A DNA stretch of 64,000 nt from Piscinibacter gummiphilus (GTDB taxonomy: Bacteria > Pseudomonadota > Gammaproteobacteria > Burkholderiales > Burkholderiaceae_C), in contig NZ_CP136336.1 in the NCBI RefSeq assembly GCF_032681285.1, positions 4,513,001-4,577,000 of the forward strand. Direction: 5' to 3'. Within the stretch, counting starts at the first letter, position 1, and each line of letters begins with the position of its first letter. The translations under genes and the position numbers were made by a program. The notes beneath the pieces are model-generated. The model was not told the DNA's origin and ran no database searches. It saw nothing but the letters and a program-made list of their open reading frames with translations. Below, piece after piece: positions 1-10,090 of the stretch.

Positions 1-303
1 AACGGCGGCTGGCAATGGGCCGCCTCGACCGGCTGCGACGCGCAGCCCTACTTCCGCATCTTCAACCCGGTGAGCCAGAGCGAGAAGTTCGACAGCGAGG
101 GCAAGTTCATCCGGCGCTACCTGCCGCAGTTGGCGAAGCTCTCCGACAAGGCCATCCACGCCCCGTGGCTGGCACGGCCGATCGAGCTGGCGGAAGCCAG
201 CGTGCGGCTGGGTGACAACTACCCCGAGCCCATCGTGATGCACGACGAGGCGCGTGCGAAGACGCTCGAACGCTATGCGGTCGTGAAAGCGAAGAGCCGC
301 TAG
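1..303 (+). CDS. phrB: Deoxyribodipyrimidine photolyase, C-terminal fragment (5' end outside window)
   Basis: The frame is open from base 1, so only the last 100 residues are present. Photolyases use FADH- and blue light to split pyrimidine dimers. The fragment matches the end of the FAD-binding helical domain: an N-G-G-W-Q-W-x-A-S-T-G-x-D motif near residue 1, then a Y-F-R-I-F-N-P segment, a K-F-D-x-x-G-x-F-I-R-R-Y stretch and a late P-x-P-I-V-M-H-D-x-A motif. These are hallmarks of class I photolyases and related cryptochromes. A photolyase is more likely than a cryptochrome because there is no C-terminal extension. The stop codon overlaps the stop of the convergent diguanylate cyclase gene within the palindrome CTAG. 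Confidence 0.9.
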   Translation, partial: NGGWQWAASTGCDAQPYFRIFNPVSQSEKFDSEGKFIRRYLPQLAKLSDKAIHAPWLARPIELAEASVRLGDNYPEPIVMHDEARAKTLERYAVVKAKSR

Positions 304-1328
304 AACAGCTCGACGTCGCCGATCTTGGATTCGTCTTCCAGGTCACCGCGAGCGACCAGCTCGGCATGGCTCTGCACCTGGTTGCGGCCGTGGCTCTTGG
401 CGAAGTACACCGCCTTGTCGGCGCGCTCGAAGGCGGCACTCGGCGTGTCGCCGGGCTTCACCTCGGTGAAGCCGATGCTGATGGTGATCTGCCCTACCTG
501 CGGGAAGGGGTAGCTGGCGGTGTTGCTGCGCATGCGCTCGAGTGCCAGCGCGGCATCCTGCTCGTTCGCACAGCGCATCAGCACCACGAATTCCTCGCCG
601 CCGAAGCGATAGAGCCGGTCGTGGAAACGGAAGCTGCTGCGCATCAGGCGCGACAGCAGCAGCAGCACTTCGTCGCCGATCAGGTGGCCGTAGTTGTCAT
701 TGACCGACTTGAAGTGGTCGATGTCGATCACGCCCAGCCAGTGGCGGTGGCTCGCGGTCGGCAGACGGCGGCCATCGGCGGCCATCGGGATGCCGGTGGG
801 CTCGTTCGTCGCCTTGAGGAAGCTCTCATCGAAGGTCTTGCGGTTGAGCAGGCCGGTGAGCGTGTCGCGCTCGCTGTAGTCGAGCAGCGCCTGGAAGTTG
901 CGGTAGATGCGCAGGATGCTGCCCACCAGCCGGCGCGATTCGTCGGAGAGTGGGTCGAGCGTCTCGATCTCCATCACACCGACGACCTCGCGGTCGGTGC
1001 TGACGGGGAAGAGGCTCAAGGAGTGGCGGCCCGGCACCGTGACGACCGTGGCCTGGCCCTTCATCGCCTGCAGGCGTTCGGGATAGAGGCCGAGCGGCGG
1101 CAGGCTGTCGATGTCGGCCCATGCCGGGTCGGCGGTCGCGACGGCGTCGTTTTCACCCAGGCGCGCGCGGGTGATCCAGCGCTCGTTGCCGGCATCGCCC
1201 ACGGCCCGATAGATCGTGACCACCCGCGGGCGCAGCAGGTCGCGCAAGGCGCCCACCAGCGTCACATCGAGGATGTCACGGTCACGAAAGCCGGTGAGCT
1301 CTGCGAGATGGTCGACCAGTTCCGACAT
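300..1328 (-). CDS. Diguanylate cyclase (GGDEF) at the end of the Pil-Chp operon
   Basis: This 342-residue protein is predicted to make cyclic di-GMP from two GTP. Residues 1-150 form a GAF-like sensory region with no membrane segment, so the enzyme is probably cytoplasmic. The GGDEF domain spans about 155-315. The active-site signature is G-G-E-E-F at 243-247. An R-F-H-D at 234-237, exactly five residues before it, fits the RxxD inhibitory site, so product feedback is likely. The D-x-D-x-F-K metal and nucleotide motif lies at 202-207. The gene starts 30 nt after the chpA stop on the same strand, which suggests co-transcription with the pilus chemosensory genes and a role in twitching or surface behaviour; that link is inferred. 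Confidence 0.9.
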   Translation of the reverse strand: MSELVDHLAELTGFRDRDILDVTLVGALRDLLRPRVVTIYRAVGDAGNERWITRARLGENDAVATADPAWADIDSLPPLGLYPERLQAMKGQATVVTVPGRHSLSLFPVSTDREVVGVMEIETLDPLSDESRRLVGSILRIYRNFQALLDYSERDTLTGLLNRKTFDESFLKATNEPTGIPMAADGRRLPTASHRHWLGVIDIDHFKSVNDNYGHLIGDEVLLLLSRLMRSSFRFHDRLYRFGGEEFVVLMRCANEQDAALALERMRSNTASYPFPQVGQITISIGFTEVKPGDTPSAAFERADKAVYFAKSHGRNQVQSHAELVARGDLEDESKIGDVELF

Positions 1329-1358
1329 GGCGACTTCAGAGACTCACCGGGAGCCGGT

Positions 1359-4300
1359 TCACACCGGCGCGGGCATGGCCGTGTAGCGGCCGATCAGGGC
1401 GAGCAGGTCTTCTTCCGAATACGGCTTGCCGAGGTAGTGGTCGACGCCCAGCTCGGCGGCGTAGTCGCGGTGCTTCTGCGCGATGCGCGAGGTGATCATG
1501 ATCACCGGCAGCGCACGCAGGCGGGTGTCGCCGCGGATGTTGCGCACGAGGTCGAAGCCGTCCATGCGCGGCATTTCGATGTCGCTGAGCACCACCTGCG
1601 GCAGCTCGTCGGCCAGGCATTCGAGGGCTTCGATGCCGTCCTTCGCGAGCGTCACGCGGTAGCCTTCGCGCACCAGCAGGCGCTGGGTCACACGGCGCAC
1701 GGTGAGCGAATCGTCGACCACCAGCACGAGCGGTGCAGCCTGCGCGGCAGCCTCTTCCGCGCTCGGTGCGACCGGCTGGCTCGGCGACCGCAGTGCGGCG
1801 ACGGTCGCGGCACGCGCGCTTTCGCCGTACAGCGTGGCCAATGCCACCGGGTTGTAGATCAGCGCGACGGCACCCGAAGCCAGCAGCGTCATGCCGGCAA
1901 GGCCCGGCAGGCGCGACAGCTGCGGCCCGAGGTTCTTCACCACCACTTCCTGCGTGCCCAGCACTTCGTCGACGTGCAGCGCGATGCGCTGCTGCGCCGA
2001 GCGCACCACCACCACCGGGCGGGTGCGGCCCACCGGCTCCTGGCTGAGGGCGCTTTCCTGCAGCAGCGAGCCGAACCAGAAGAAGAGCAACGAGCGCTCG
2101 CCGAGCGTGTAGCTGCCGCTCGCGTAGGCCTCTTCGAGTTCCTTGGCGCTGGCCCGGCGCACGATCTCGATCAGCGTGGCTGGCAGGGCCACGACGGTCG
2201 AGCCGCTGCGCACCATCACCACCTGCGTCACGGCGGTGGTCAGCGGCAGCACCAGCTTGAAGCTCGTGCCCTGGCCGGCGGCGGTGGCCGTCTCGATGCG
2301 GCCGCCCATCGCGTTCACCTCGGAGCGCACCACGTCCATGCCGACACCGCGGCCGGCGAGTTCGGTCACCGTCTCGGCGGTCGAGAAGCCGGGGGTGAAG
2401 ATCAGGTTGGCGAGGTCGCCAGCGCTGTGCTCTTCGCCTGCGTTGAGCAGGCCCATCGCGACGCCCTTGTCGCGAATGCGGGCAAGGTTGAGGCCGGCAC
2501 CGTCGTCGCGGAATTCCACCGCCACTTCGTTGCCTTCCTGGTGCAGGGCCACGACGATGTTGCCGGTCGCGTCCTTGCCGGCGGCCGAGCGCGCATCAGG
2601 CGATTCGATGCCGTGCGTCACGCAGTTGCGCAGCAGGTGTTCGAACGCGGGCGTCATGCGGTCCAGCACGCCGCGGTCGATTTCGATCGAGCCGCCGACG
2701 ATGTCCAGACGCACCTGCTTGCCGGTTTCCTTGGCGGCCTGGCGCACCACGCGGTAGAGACGATCGGATGCCGATTCGAACTCGACCATGCGGGTACGCA
2801 GCAGGTCGTCTTGCAGGTCACGCGTGAGGCGGGCCTGCGAGGCCAGTTCGTCTTCGGTCGTTTCCAGCGTGCGGGTCAGCGTGCGCTGCACCGTGGCCAC
2901 GTCGTTCACCGACTCGGCCATCATGCGGGTCAGTTCCTGGAAACGGGTGAAGCGGTCGGATTCGAGCGGGTCGAAGGTCTCGTGCGCAGCCTTGGCAGCT
3001 TCCTGGCGCGAGATCATCTGCGTCTCGGCCTGGAACTCGATGTCGCGAAGCTGAACGCGCAGACGCTCCAGGTTGTCGGTCAGGTCGTTGAGCGAGCCGC
3101 GCATGTTGCCGACTTCCGACTCGATACGCGATCGCGTTATGCTGACCTCACCGGCCTGGTTCACGAGACGTTCGAGCAGTGGTCCACGCACACGCACAGC
3201 GGCGTTGGACGCCGCCACGTTGCGGTCGCCCGTGGGGGTGGCCGCATCGGTTTCGGCAGTGCCGAAGAACCGCGACCAGTCGACATCGCGCGCCGTCGGC
3301 GCTGCCGCATCGGCCGCAGGCGAGACACGCGGTGCGGCGGCAGCCACGGGGGCCTCGGCCGGCGCCGGCACCACCGGCTCGACAGCCTGCACCGGCGTTT
3401 CGATCACCGCGACGGGCGGCAACACGGGAGGGGCCACCACCGGCTGCACCAGCGGCGCCACGACGGGTGGCGGGACCGGCTCGTCGGACAAGGCCGCATG
3501 CAGGGAGTCTTCGGCTTCGGCGTACGCCTGCGCGTCGCGGGAGCGCAGGGCTTCGAACACGGTCGACAGCGCATCGGAACGCGCATGCAGCGACTCGACG
3601 TCGGCCGGCGTGACGGCGCTTTGTGCCAGCAGGTGCTCGATGGCCGTTTCCAGCCGGTGCGCCATTTCACCGAGGCGCATCGCACCTGCGAGGCGGGCAC
3701 CGCCCTTGAGGGTGTGCAGCGTGCGCATGCAGGCGGCGGCCGGACCGTTGTCGGTCGGGCGGCGGGCCCATTCGCGCAGCTTGCTGTCGAGCTGCGGCAG
3801 CAGTTCTTCGGCTTCTTCCTCGAAGATCGGGAAGAGTTCGGCGTCGACCGCGTCGACCGCGTCGATGTCGTCTTCGCCATCGAACGCGTCGGCGCGCACC
3901 GGGGCCGCACGGGCGGTGTCTTCCACCGGCAGCGGTGCCAGCGTCTTGAACTCCGCCTGGCCGAGCGAGCCGACGTTGGTGTCGAGACCGCCGAAGCTGC
4001 TGTCGACGTGGGCGACGAGCGCATCGTCACCATGCTCCAGCGGCACCGGGCGCGACGTGCGCGGCGCAGGCGGCGGCTCGGCGGGTTCTTGCAGCATCAC
4101 CGGCGGCGCTTCCACCGGGGCGGCGTGTTCCACGATGGCCGGCGCTGCGGCTTCCGCGGCATTGGCCGCTTCGAGGCGGCGCGCCGAGCTGATCTCGTGA
4201 TCGGCCAGGCGTTGCAGCAGCTCCGGCGCCACGGGCTTCAGGAAACCGGCGGCGAACTGGTGCAGCAGGCGGCGGACTTCTTCCGACGCGTCGACGAAGA

Positions 4301-7300
4301 GGCGTGCCTCCTCGGGCGTGCCCGAGCCGATGGCCTGCGAGCGCATCAGGGCGTGTTCGACCAGACGCGCCAGGTGCGACAGGTCGGCAAAGCCGACCGT
4401 GGCCGAGTTGCCGGCCAGCGAGTGGGCGAGCGCGATCGGCACTTCACCGACGGGGCGGTGCAACTCCATCGCCCACTCGGCCACTTCGGTGGTGAGGCGG
4501 CGCGACAGTTCGTCGGCTTCGTTGAGGTAGATGTTGAAGAGCGGGATGCTGATGCGCAGGTCACCCACGACCTTCACCTGGTCGTCATCGGACGGCGCTA
4601 CCGCAGGCTCCACGGGCGCCGGCTCGGGGGCCTCGGCCACGGTCACCTCGGGCAGGCTCACCACCGGCACCGTGACTTCGGGCAATGCCACCTCGGGCGC
4701 CGCTTCCGGCGCGAGTGCCACCGGGGCGTCGGCCGCGAACAGCTTGTCGTCCAGCTCCAGCTCGATCATCTCGACCGACTCGGCAGCCGGCAAGGGCTCG
4801 GCGGCCGGGGCAGGCTCGATGACCGTCTGCTCGTCGAAGCTGTCCGGCAGCTCCAGCGAGCGAAGCTCGATGCCAGGCGCCGGGGTCGCGGCCTCAGCGG
4901 CCGCGAGGGGTTTTGGGTCGTCGAACGATCCCAGGTCCAGATCGAACGACACCTCGGGCAGCTCGGGGGCCGCCGCAGGCGCTGCAGCAGGGACGGGAGC
5001 CGGTGCCGCCTTGAGTTCAAGATCGTTCTCGGTCGGCAGGTCGGCCGGGAACGAGAGCGAGACCATTTGCAGGTCGTTGGCAGGCGATGCCGCCACCGGC
5101 GGGATCGGTTCGCCACGGCTCAGCGCATCGGCGGCAGCCTTGACCGGCGCGGAGGTGAAGCCTGCCGGCTGCTGGCGGGCGATGGCTTCGACCCAGTCGG
5201 CGAAGTAGTCGAGCGTGCCGCTGGTGAAGCCCAGCAGGCTCGGATCGGCGGCCTTCTGCTCGGCCAGCCAGCTGTTGTAGACCTGCTCGCAGGCCCAGCC
5301 GGCTTCGCCGAATTCCTTCAGGCCCACCATGCGCGAGCTGCCCTTCAGCGTATGGAAGGCGCGGCGCACGGTCGTGAGCTGCTCGATGTTGGCAGGAGAA
5401 TGCTCGAGCGCACCCAGTGCGGTGCGGGCGGTGTCGATGACCTCGCGCGCTTCCTCGAGGAAGATCTCGCGCATCTCGGGGTCGTCGCCGAGGTCGGTTG
5501 CCATGCTGGTGGGCGTGGGCGACAGCGGCGGCGGTGGCGGCGCCTTCGCAACGATGACGGGCGCTTCGTCGAGCGGGATCGGGCCGCTCGCGGTGTGGAC
5601 AAAATCGGCCAGCTTGTCGGACAGCTCCTCGCGCACGGCGGCCACTTCCTCGGGGCTGGCGGCGTGCTCGATCGCTTCCTTGGCTTCTTCGACGGTGGCC
5701 AGCAGCTCGGTCTGGTCGGCCGCCTTGGCTTCCTGCGACAGGTGGTCGAGGTCGCGTGCCACTTCGTCGAGCGGCACACGGTCGCTCACGGCGGCAAAGG
5801 CCAGCGACTGTGCCTGCTCGATGAGGCGCGGCTCCACCGGCGGGGCTGCGGCCGGCACGACGAGATTGGTGGCCTGGCGGGCTGCAGCGCTGCGGCCCAT
5901 CAGCGGGCTCAGGGTGCCGGCCTGGGCATCGAAGACGAACAGCGACTTGGCCACCTGGGGCTGCACGCTGAGCATGTCGATCAGGAAGCCCAAGGCGCCG
6001 AGGTTGCTCGCAAGGCGGTCGAAGGTGCCGGACTGCACGACCATCTGCGGGTCGACTTCGGTGCTCAGGAGCCCGTCGACGTCGTCGCGCATGCGCAGCA
6101 CCGCATGCGCGGCCTGGTCCATGCCGAGCACCGACAGCACGCCGCGCATCGACGACAGCAGCTGAGGCACCGGCGAGAGTGCCGGGCGGTCGGCCGGGTT
6201 GCGGAAGAACTGGTCGATGTGCTTTTCAGCTTCAGACAGCGAGGCGCGCAACTCCTGCACGACGCTGCCCATGGTCTGGCGGTCGGAGACGCGGCGGTAC
6301 AGCTCCTCCATCCACGCTTCGAGCGGGTCGGGGGTGTGGCCGGCGCGAACGGACGCGATGCGCTGGGCCAGGCGCGCCACACGCTTGCCCTCGTCGGGGT
6401 TGTCGAAGTCGCCATCTTCCAGCGAGGCTTCGAGGTAGAGCACGCTGGTCGCGACTTCCATCGCGAGCGGCGGTTGCGGCGCTGCGCCCGACTGTTGGGT
6501 CTGGGCGATGGCGTTCTGCAGCTCGTCGGCAAGCATCTCGCCGTTCGGGTAGAGGCGCTTGAGCGAATCGCCGACCAGCGAGAACTGCTCGGACAGGCCA
6601 CCCATGCGGTGCATTTCGCCACCAGCCACGCCAGACCACGCATCCTTGGCGCTCGAAACACGCTTGCGTGCCTGCGCGATGAGGGCGGGGTCGAAACGGC
6701 CGAGGCGGTTGACTTCATAGTCGGCCGGCACGTGCTGCGCGAGGCCATAGGCCTGGCGCGCCGCAGCCAGGCGCGGCGCCTTGCGGCCATCGCCGGGCGA
6801 CGCGCTCTGGGCGCAGAAGAAGAGCATGTCTTGCGCGAGGCGCTCCGACACGTCGGCATCGCCGCGCTCGAAGGCGCGCAGTTGGGCCAGCAGGCGCGAG
6901 GCCACGCGCTTGCTGTAGAGATCGGGCTTCAAAAGGCCGGTGGCCTGGCTTTCGAAGAAGGCCGCGGCCAGCTTCCACTGCGTGGCGGCGGGCAGGCTGG
7001 TGGCCCCGAGGCCAAGGCCAGCACACAGGTCGCTGAGCGCGCCGGCGGCTTTCGGGTTGTTGCCGCGCAGAAGCGGCAGCAGCTGCTTCTCGAAGTCGGC
7101 GTGCGACTGCTGATCGAGCGCACGCGGCGTGGCGCTAGCGTCCTTGCCCAGATCGAGCCAGCGCCAGTCGTGGTTCCACAGGTCGGCGGGATGGATGCGC
7201 TCGGCACCGGCCAAAGCCTGCACCGCCTGGTAGCGCGGGAAGAGCGCGAGCGAGGAAACCGGCTTGCCCGACAGCATGCGCTGCAGGTAGTCGAGCAGCG

Positions 7301-7637
7301 CGAACGAGGCCAGCTCGATCGCATCGACATCGGCTTCGGTGATCTTCTCGGGCTTGGCGATGAAGCGCTGCACCGCGGCTTCGCTGGCACGCAGCACCAC
7401 GGCCACCGCCGGCAGCCCGACGAGTTCGAGGGCGCCGACGCCCTGGTGGATTTGCTGGCGCGCGGTGCGCAGCACGGCGGGGTCGACCGCGTCGACGTCG
7501 GAGCCGCTCATCGACTCCGATTCCTTGACGAACCGACGCAGGGCCTTGTGGGCGTTGTCGAGGGAGCGGCGAAGCTCCTCATGCACCCACGCCAAGGCAC
7601 TCAGGTCGTCGGTCATCTCGCTCATGGTCTCGCTCAT
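1359..7637 (-). CDS. chpA: Hybrid chemotaxis histidine kinase of the type IV pilus Chp system (ChpA/PilL)
   Basis: A very large CheA-type kinase of 2092 residues that should relay PilJ signals to PilG and PilH. Three Hpt phosphotransfer motifs are visible: H-T-L-K-G (His762), H-S-L-A-G (His1072) and H-T-L-K-G (His1308). They are separated by Pro/Ala-rich linkers (about 850-1010 and 1380-1450). A CheA dimerisation/HATPase region runs about 1480-1800, with an N-box near 1670, D-D-G-A-G near 1711 and G-R-G-V-G-M near 1762. A CheW-like domain covers about 1801-1937. A C-terminal receiver has phospho-acceptor Asp2019, the acidic pair 1975-1976 and Lys2071. Residues 1-700 are helical, with no Hpt histidine motif I can recognise. 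Pseudomonas ChpA carries more phosphotransfer domains. The start is the first ATG; another in-frame ATG lies four codons downstream. Confidence 0.93.
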   Translation of the reverse strand: MSETMSEMTDDLSALAWVHEELRRSLDNAHKALRRFVKESESMSGSDVDAVDPAVLRTARQQIHQGVGALELVGLPAVAVVLRASEAAVQRFIAKPEKITEADVDAIELASFALLDYLQRMLSGKPVSSLALFPRYQAVQALAGAERIHPADLWNHDWRWLDLGKDASATPRALDQQSHADFEKQLLPLLRGNNPKAAGALSDLCAGLGLGATSLPAATQWKLAAAFFESQATGLLKPDLYSKRVASRLLAQLRAFERGDADVSERLAQDMLFFCAQSASPGDGRKAPRLAAARQAYGLAQHVPADYEVNRLGRFDPALIAQARKRVSSAKDAWSGVAGGEMHRMGGLSEQFSLVGDSLKRLYPNGEMLADELQNAIAQTQQSGAAPQPPLAMEVATSVLYLEASLEDGDFDNPDEGKRVARLAQRIASVRAGHTPDPLEAWMEELYRRVSDRQTMGSVVQELRASLSEAEKHIDQFFRNPADRPALSPVPQLLSSMRGVLSVLGMDQAAHAVLRMRDDVDGLLSTEVDPQMVVQSGTFDRLASNLGALGFLIDMLSVQPQVAKSLFVFDAQAGTLSPLMGRSAAARQATNLVVPAAAPPVEPRLIEQAQSLAFAAVSDRVPLDEVARDLDHLSQEAKAADQTELLATVEEAKEAIEHAASPEEVAAVREELSDKLADFVHTASGPIPLDEAPVIVAKAPPPPPLSPTPTSMATDLGDDPEMREIFLEEAREVIDTARTALGALEHSPANIEQLTTVRRAFHTLKGSSRMVGLKEFGEAGWACEQVYNSWLAEQKAADPSLLGFTSGTLDYFADWVEAIARQQPAGFTSAPVKAAADALSRGEPIPPVAASPANDLQMVSLSFPADLPTENDLELKAAPAPVPAAAPAAAPELPEVSFDLDLGSFDDPKPLAAAEAATPAPGIELRSLELPDSFDEQTVIEPAPAAEPLPAAESVEMIELELDDKLFAADAPVALAPEAAPEVALPEVTVPVVSLPEVTVAEAPEPAPVEPAVAPSDDDQVKVVGDLRISIPLFNIYLNEADELSRRLTTEVAEWAMELHRPVGEVPIALAHSLAGNSATVGFADLSHLARLVEHALMRSQAIGSGTPEEARLFVDASEEVRRLLHQFAAGFLKPVAPELLQRLADHEISSARRLEAANAAEAAAPAIVEHAAPVEAPPVMLQEPAEPPPAPRTSRPVPLEHGDDALVAHVDSSFGGLDTNVGSLGQAEFKTLAPLPVEDTARAAPVRADAFDGEDDIDAVDAVDAELFPIFEEEAEELLPQLDSKLREWARRPTDNGPAAACMRTLHTLKGGARLAGAMRLGEMAHRLETAIEHLLAQSAVTPADVESLHARSDALSTVFEALRSRDAQAYAEAEDSLHAALSDEPVPPPVVAPLVQPVVAPPVLPPVAVIETPVQAVEPVVPAPAEAPVAAAAPRVSPAADAAAPTARDVDWSRFFGTAETDAATPTGDRNVAASNAAVRVRGPLLERLVNQAGEVSITRSRIESEVGNMRGSLNDLTDNLERLRVQLRDIEFQAETQMISRQEAAKAAHETFDPLESDRFTRFQELTRMMAESVNDVATVQRTLTRTLETTEDELASQARLTRDLQDDLLRTRMVEFESASDRLYRVVRQAAKETGKQVRLDIVGGSIEIDRGVLDRMTPAFEHLLRNCVTHGIESPDARSAAGKDATGNIVVALHQEGNEVAVEFRDDGAGLNLARIRDKGVAMGLLNAGEEHSAGDLANLIFTPGFSTAETVTELAGRGVGMDVVRSEVNAMGGRIETATAAGQGTSFKLVLPLTTAVTQVVMVRSGSTVVALPATLIEIVRRASAKELEEAYASGSYTLGERSLLFFWFGSLLQESALSQEPVGRTRPVVVVRSAQQRIALHVDEVLGTQEVVVKNLGPQLSRLPGLAGMTLLASGAVALIYNPVALATLYGESARAATVAALRSPSQPVAPSAEEAAAQAAPLVLVVDDSLTVRRVTQRLLVREGYRVTLAKDGIEALECLADELPQVVLSDIEMPRMDGFDLVRNIRGDTRLRALPVIMITSRIAQKHRDYAAELGVDHYLGKPYSEEDLLALIGRYTAMPAPV

Positions 7638-7713
7638 CGTCGCGTGGCTTTCCGTGCGTGCCTAGTGTCGAGTCGGGTGCCGCGGCTTGCGCCACGGCGC
7701 TGTCTTCGTGCGA

Positions 7714-10029
7714 TCAGCTGATCTTGAACCGTGCCACCGACTGCTTCAGTTCTTCAGCAGTACGGGACAACTCACGCACCATCTGAGCGGTCGAGCGGGT
7801 ACCTTCACCGGTCTGCTCCGTCACCGCGAAGATGTGCTGGATGTTGGCAGCCACCACGTTCGCAGATTCGGCTTCCCGAGACGCTTGTGAGGAGATCTGC
7901 TGAATCAGCTCGGCGAGCTGGCGTGACACGCGGTCGATGTCGCCGAGCGCGTTACCTGCCGCGTCGGACAGTCGGGTACCTTCCACCACACCCTGCGTGG
8001 AACGTTCCATGGCGCCCACCGCGTCTTGGGTGTCGGTCTGAATGGTCTTCACCAGGGCCGCGATCTGGCGGGTTGCATCGCCGGAGCGTTCTGCAAGCCG
8101 CTGCACTTCTTCCGCAACCACCGAGAAGCCCCGGCCGGCTTCACCGGCGGACGCGGCTTGAATGGCGGCGTTCAGTGCCAGCACGTTCGTCTGTTCCGTA
8201 ATGTCGGAAATCAGTTCGGTGATTTCACCGATCTCCTGCGACGACTCGCCGAGTCGCTTGATCCGCTTGGAGGTTTCCTGGATCTGGTCGCGGATGGAGT
8301 TCATACCGCCGATCGTGTTTTGCACCGCGGTCAGACCGGTTTCTGCAGCTTGCAGCGACTGGCGCGCCACCTGGGCCGTCTGCTGGGCTTGCGCCGACAC
8401 TTCGTTGATTCGGTTCGCCATCTGGAGCACCGACTCGCCGGTTTCGCGAATCTCGCGCAGCTGTTCGTCAGAGGCGGCCAGCAGTTCGGTCGACGTGGCT
8501 TCCACCTGTTGCGTCGTTTCGGTCACCCGGCCCACCGTGCCCTGCACCTGCGACACCAGGGTTCGAAGTTCTTCCACCGTGTAGTTCACCGAGTCGGCAA
8601 TAGCGCCAGTGATGTCCTCGGTCACGGTGGCTTGTTGGGTCAAGTCACCTTCAGCAACCGTCTGCAGTTCGTTCATCAATCGCAGAATGGCCGCCTGGTT
8701 GGCGTCGTTCACGCGCTTGGCTTCCTGCTCCTGGCGTTCGGCTTCCATCTGCTGCGCCTTGGCGACCTGCGCTCGTTGCGCCTGATCGTTCACGTACAAG
8801 CGCACCAGGCCGTAACCGCCGATGGCAATCATCGCGGCGAAGAGGCCGATCACCACCACGGCAATCGCGCTGAAGCCGGTCACGACGCCGAGGCGGTCCT
8901 GCACGGTTTCCAGGCCCTTACGCAGCGGCTCGCTGTCCTGAATGATGGATGCCTGCGCTTCACGGGCCGAGACCAGACCCTGCAGGTTGCCCAGAATCGA
9001 GCCGGCTTCAGAGCGGGTCTCTTCGTATTGCTTCAGCAGGGCCTGCAGACGCTCCTTGGTCTGCGGATCCTTTGTGCCGGGCAGGCGAAGTTCCTGGTTG
9101 CCGTTGAGCAGGCCATCGGCAATTTCGCGGAAGGAGTTCAGGTCCTTGCCCAGCAAGAACACGGCTTCCGGCGACACGCCTTCCATGGTCAGGAATTCGT
9201 TGGCGGACTTGCCGATGCGCTGCGTCAACATCACGAGCTGGCCGACGGCCGACAGCTCGGCCGGGGAGGCTTCCTGTTGCAGCTTCAGCGACGACACCGT
9301 TTCGGCGATTTCCAGCAGGTCGGACGACTGGCGGTTGATGGTGCGAAGCGCCTTGCCCACCTGCGTCAGGATCTTCTGCTGACCCATCACGGTGTTGGCG
9401 TTCTTCTCGGCACGGTCGACCAGCGGCACCATCGGCGCGAGCGCCTCCTGCACCGACGACGGCGCGGCGTCGAGGCCGCCTTCGCCCTTGGCCAGGCCGC
9501 GCACGCTCTTGGCCAGCACTTCGGTCGACTCCTTCACCTCAGGGAAGGCCGCCGCCGAGCCGATCAGTGCCTGCGACACCGACTTCGCAAGACGCTGCGA
9601 CTGCATCAGCGCCTGGCCGGAGGCGGCCACCTGCGCTGAGCCCTTGGCCGCGGAGTTGAACGAGTACAGCGTCATGCCGACCAGGCCCAGCAGGCCGACG
9701 GCCACTAGGCCGAGCAGCACACGCTGCTGTGTCGCGACGGGCTGCTTGCCGATGATCGGCAGACCCGTGGTGCTGGCTTCCTCGCCCATGCCGGCCGGCA
9801 GGCGTGTCTCGGAAAAGTCGGCAATCTCGGATGGCGCCGCCTCGGTGATGATGGACGAGTCCATGTGCGCCGTGCGGGTGGGCGCCTCCGTGGCGGTGGC
9901 CGTGCTGGCACCGTCCATCGACGACCGATCCAGGGTCATGACGTCATCGAGAGGAATGACCGGGTTGTCATCCAACGCGTTGGAATCGCGGCCCTTGCCA
10001 AAGCTTTTGATCTTGTCCAGGAAGCTCAT
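7714..10029 (-). CDS. pilJ: Type IV pilus methyl-accepting chemoreceptor PilJ
   Basis: A 771-residue transmembrane receptor for the Pil-Chp pathway. It has a long cytoplasmic N-terminal stretch (1-102), a first membrane segment (103-122), a periplasmic helical sensor region (about 125-380) matching the PilJ N-terminal type, a second membrane segment (about 384-411), a HAMP-like linker and a methyl-accepting signalling domain (about 500-760). The hairpin tip includes [12 protein letters not shown] at about 612-623, followed by a [11 protein letters not shown] segment. The C-terminus lacks a CheR-docking pentapeptide, as expected for PilJ. The 76-nt gap to chpA and the shared strand support one operon. 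The cytosolic N-terminal extension of about 100 residues is longer than I would expect. Confidence 0.95.
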   Translation of the reverse strand: MSFLDKIKSFGKGRDSNALDDNPVIPLDDVMTLDRSSMDGASTATATEAPTRTAHMDSSIITEAAPSEIADFSETRLPAGMGEEASTTGLPIIGKQPVATQQRVLLGLVAVGLLGLVGMTLYSFNSAAKGSAQVAASGQALMQSQRLAKSVSQALIGSAAAFPEVKESTEVLAKSVRGLAKGEGGLDAAPSSVQEALAPMVPLVDRAEKNANTVMGQQKILTQVGKALRTINRQSSDLLEIAETVSSLKLQQEASPAELSAVGQLVMLTQRIGKSANEFLTMEGVSPEAVFLLGKDLNSFREIADGLLNGNQELRLPGTKDPQTKERLQALLKQYEETRSEAGSILGNLQGLVSAREAQASIIQDSEPLRKGLETVQDRLGVVTGFSAIAVVVIGLFAAMIAIGGYGLVRLYVNDQAQRAQVAKAQQMEAERQEQEAKRVNDANQAAILRLMNELQTVAEGDLTQQATVTEDITGAIADSVNYTVEELRTLVSQVQGTVGRVTETTQQVEATSTELLAASDEQLREIRETGESVLQMANRINEVSAQAQQTAQVARQSLQAAETGLTAVQNTIGGMNSIRDQIQETSKRIKRLGESSQEIGEITELISDITEQTNVLALNAAIQAASAGEAGRGFSVVAEEVQRLAERSGDATRQIAALVKTIQTDTQDAVGAMERSTQGVVEGTRLSDAAGNALGDIDRVSRQLAELIQQISSQASREAESANVVAANIQHIFAVTEQTGEGTRSTAQMVRELSRTAEELKQSVARFKIS

Positions 10030-10090
10030 ATGTTCCTCGTTCCGTCGTGTCTCAAAGTGACTGTCAGAAGGTCGAAGCGCCCAACACGCT

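Noticed and set aside
366..7721. A 2451-codon open frame antisense to chpA
   Set aside because: It mirrors the high-GC codon pattern of chpA, is His/Arg/Gly-rich without any domain, and the chpA strand carries clear conserved motifs. Similar antisense frames lie opposite pilJ, the metalloprotease, nrdA and pilS and were left out for the same reason.
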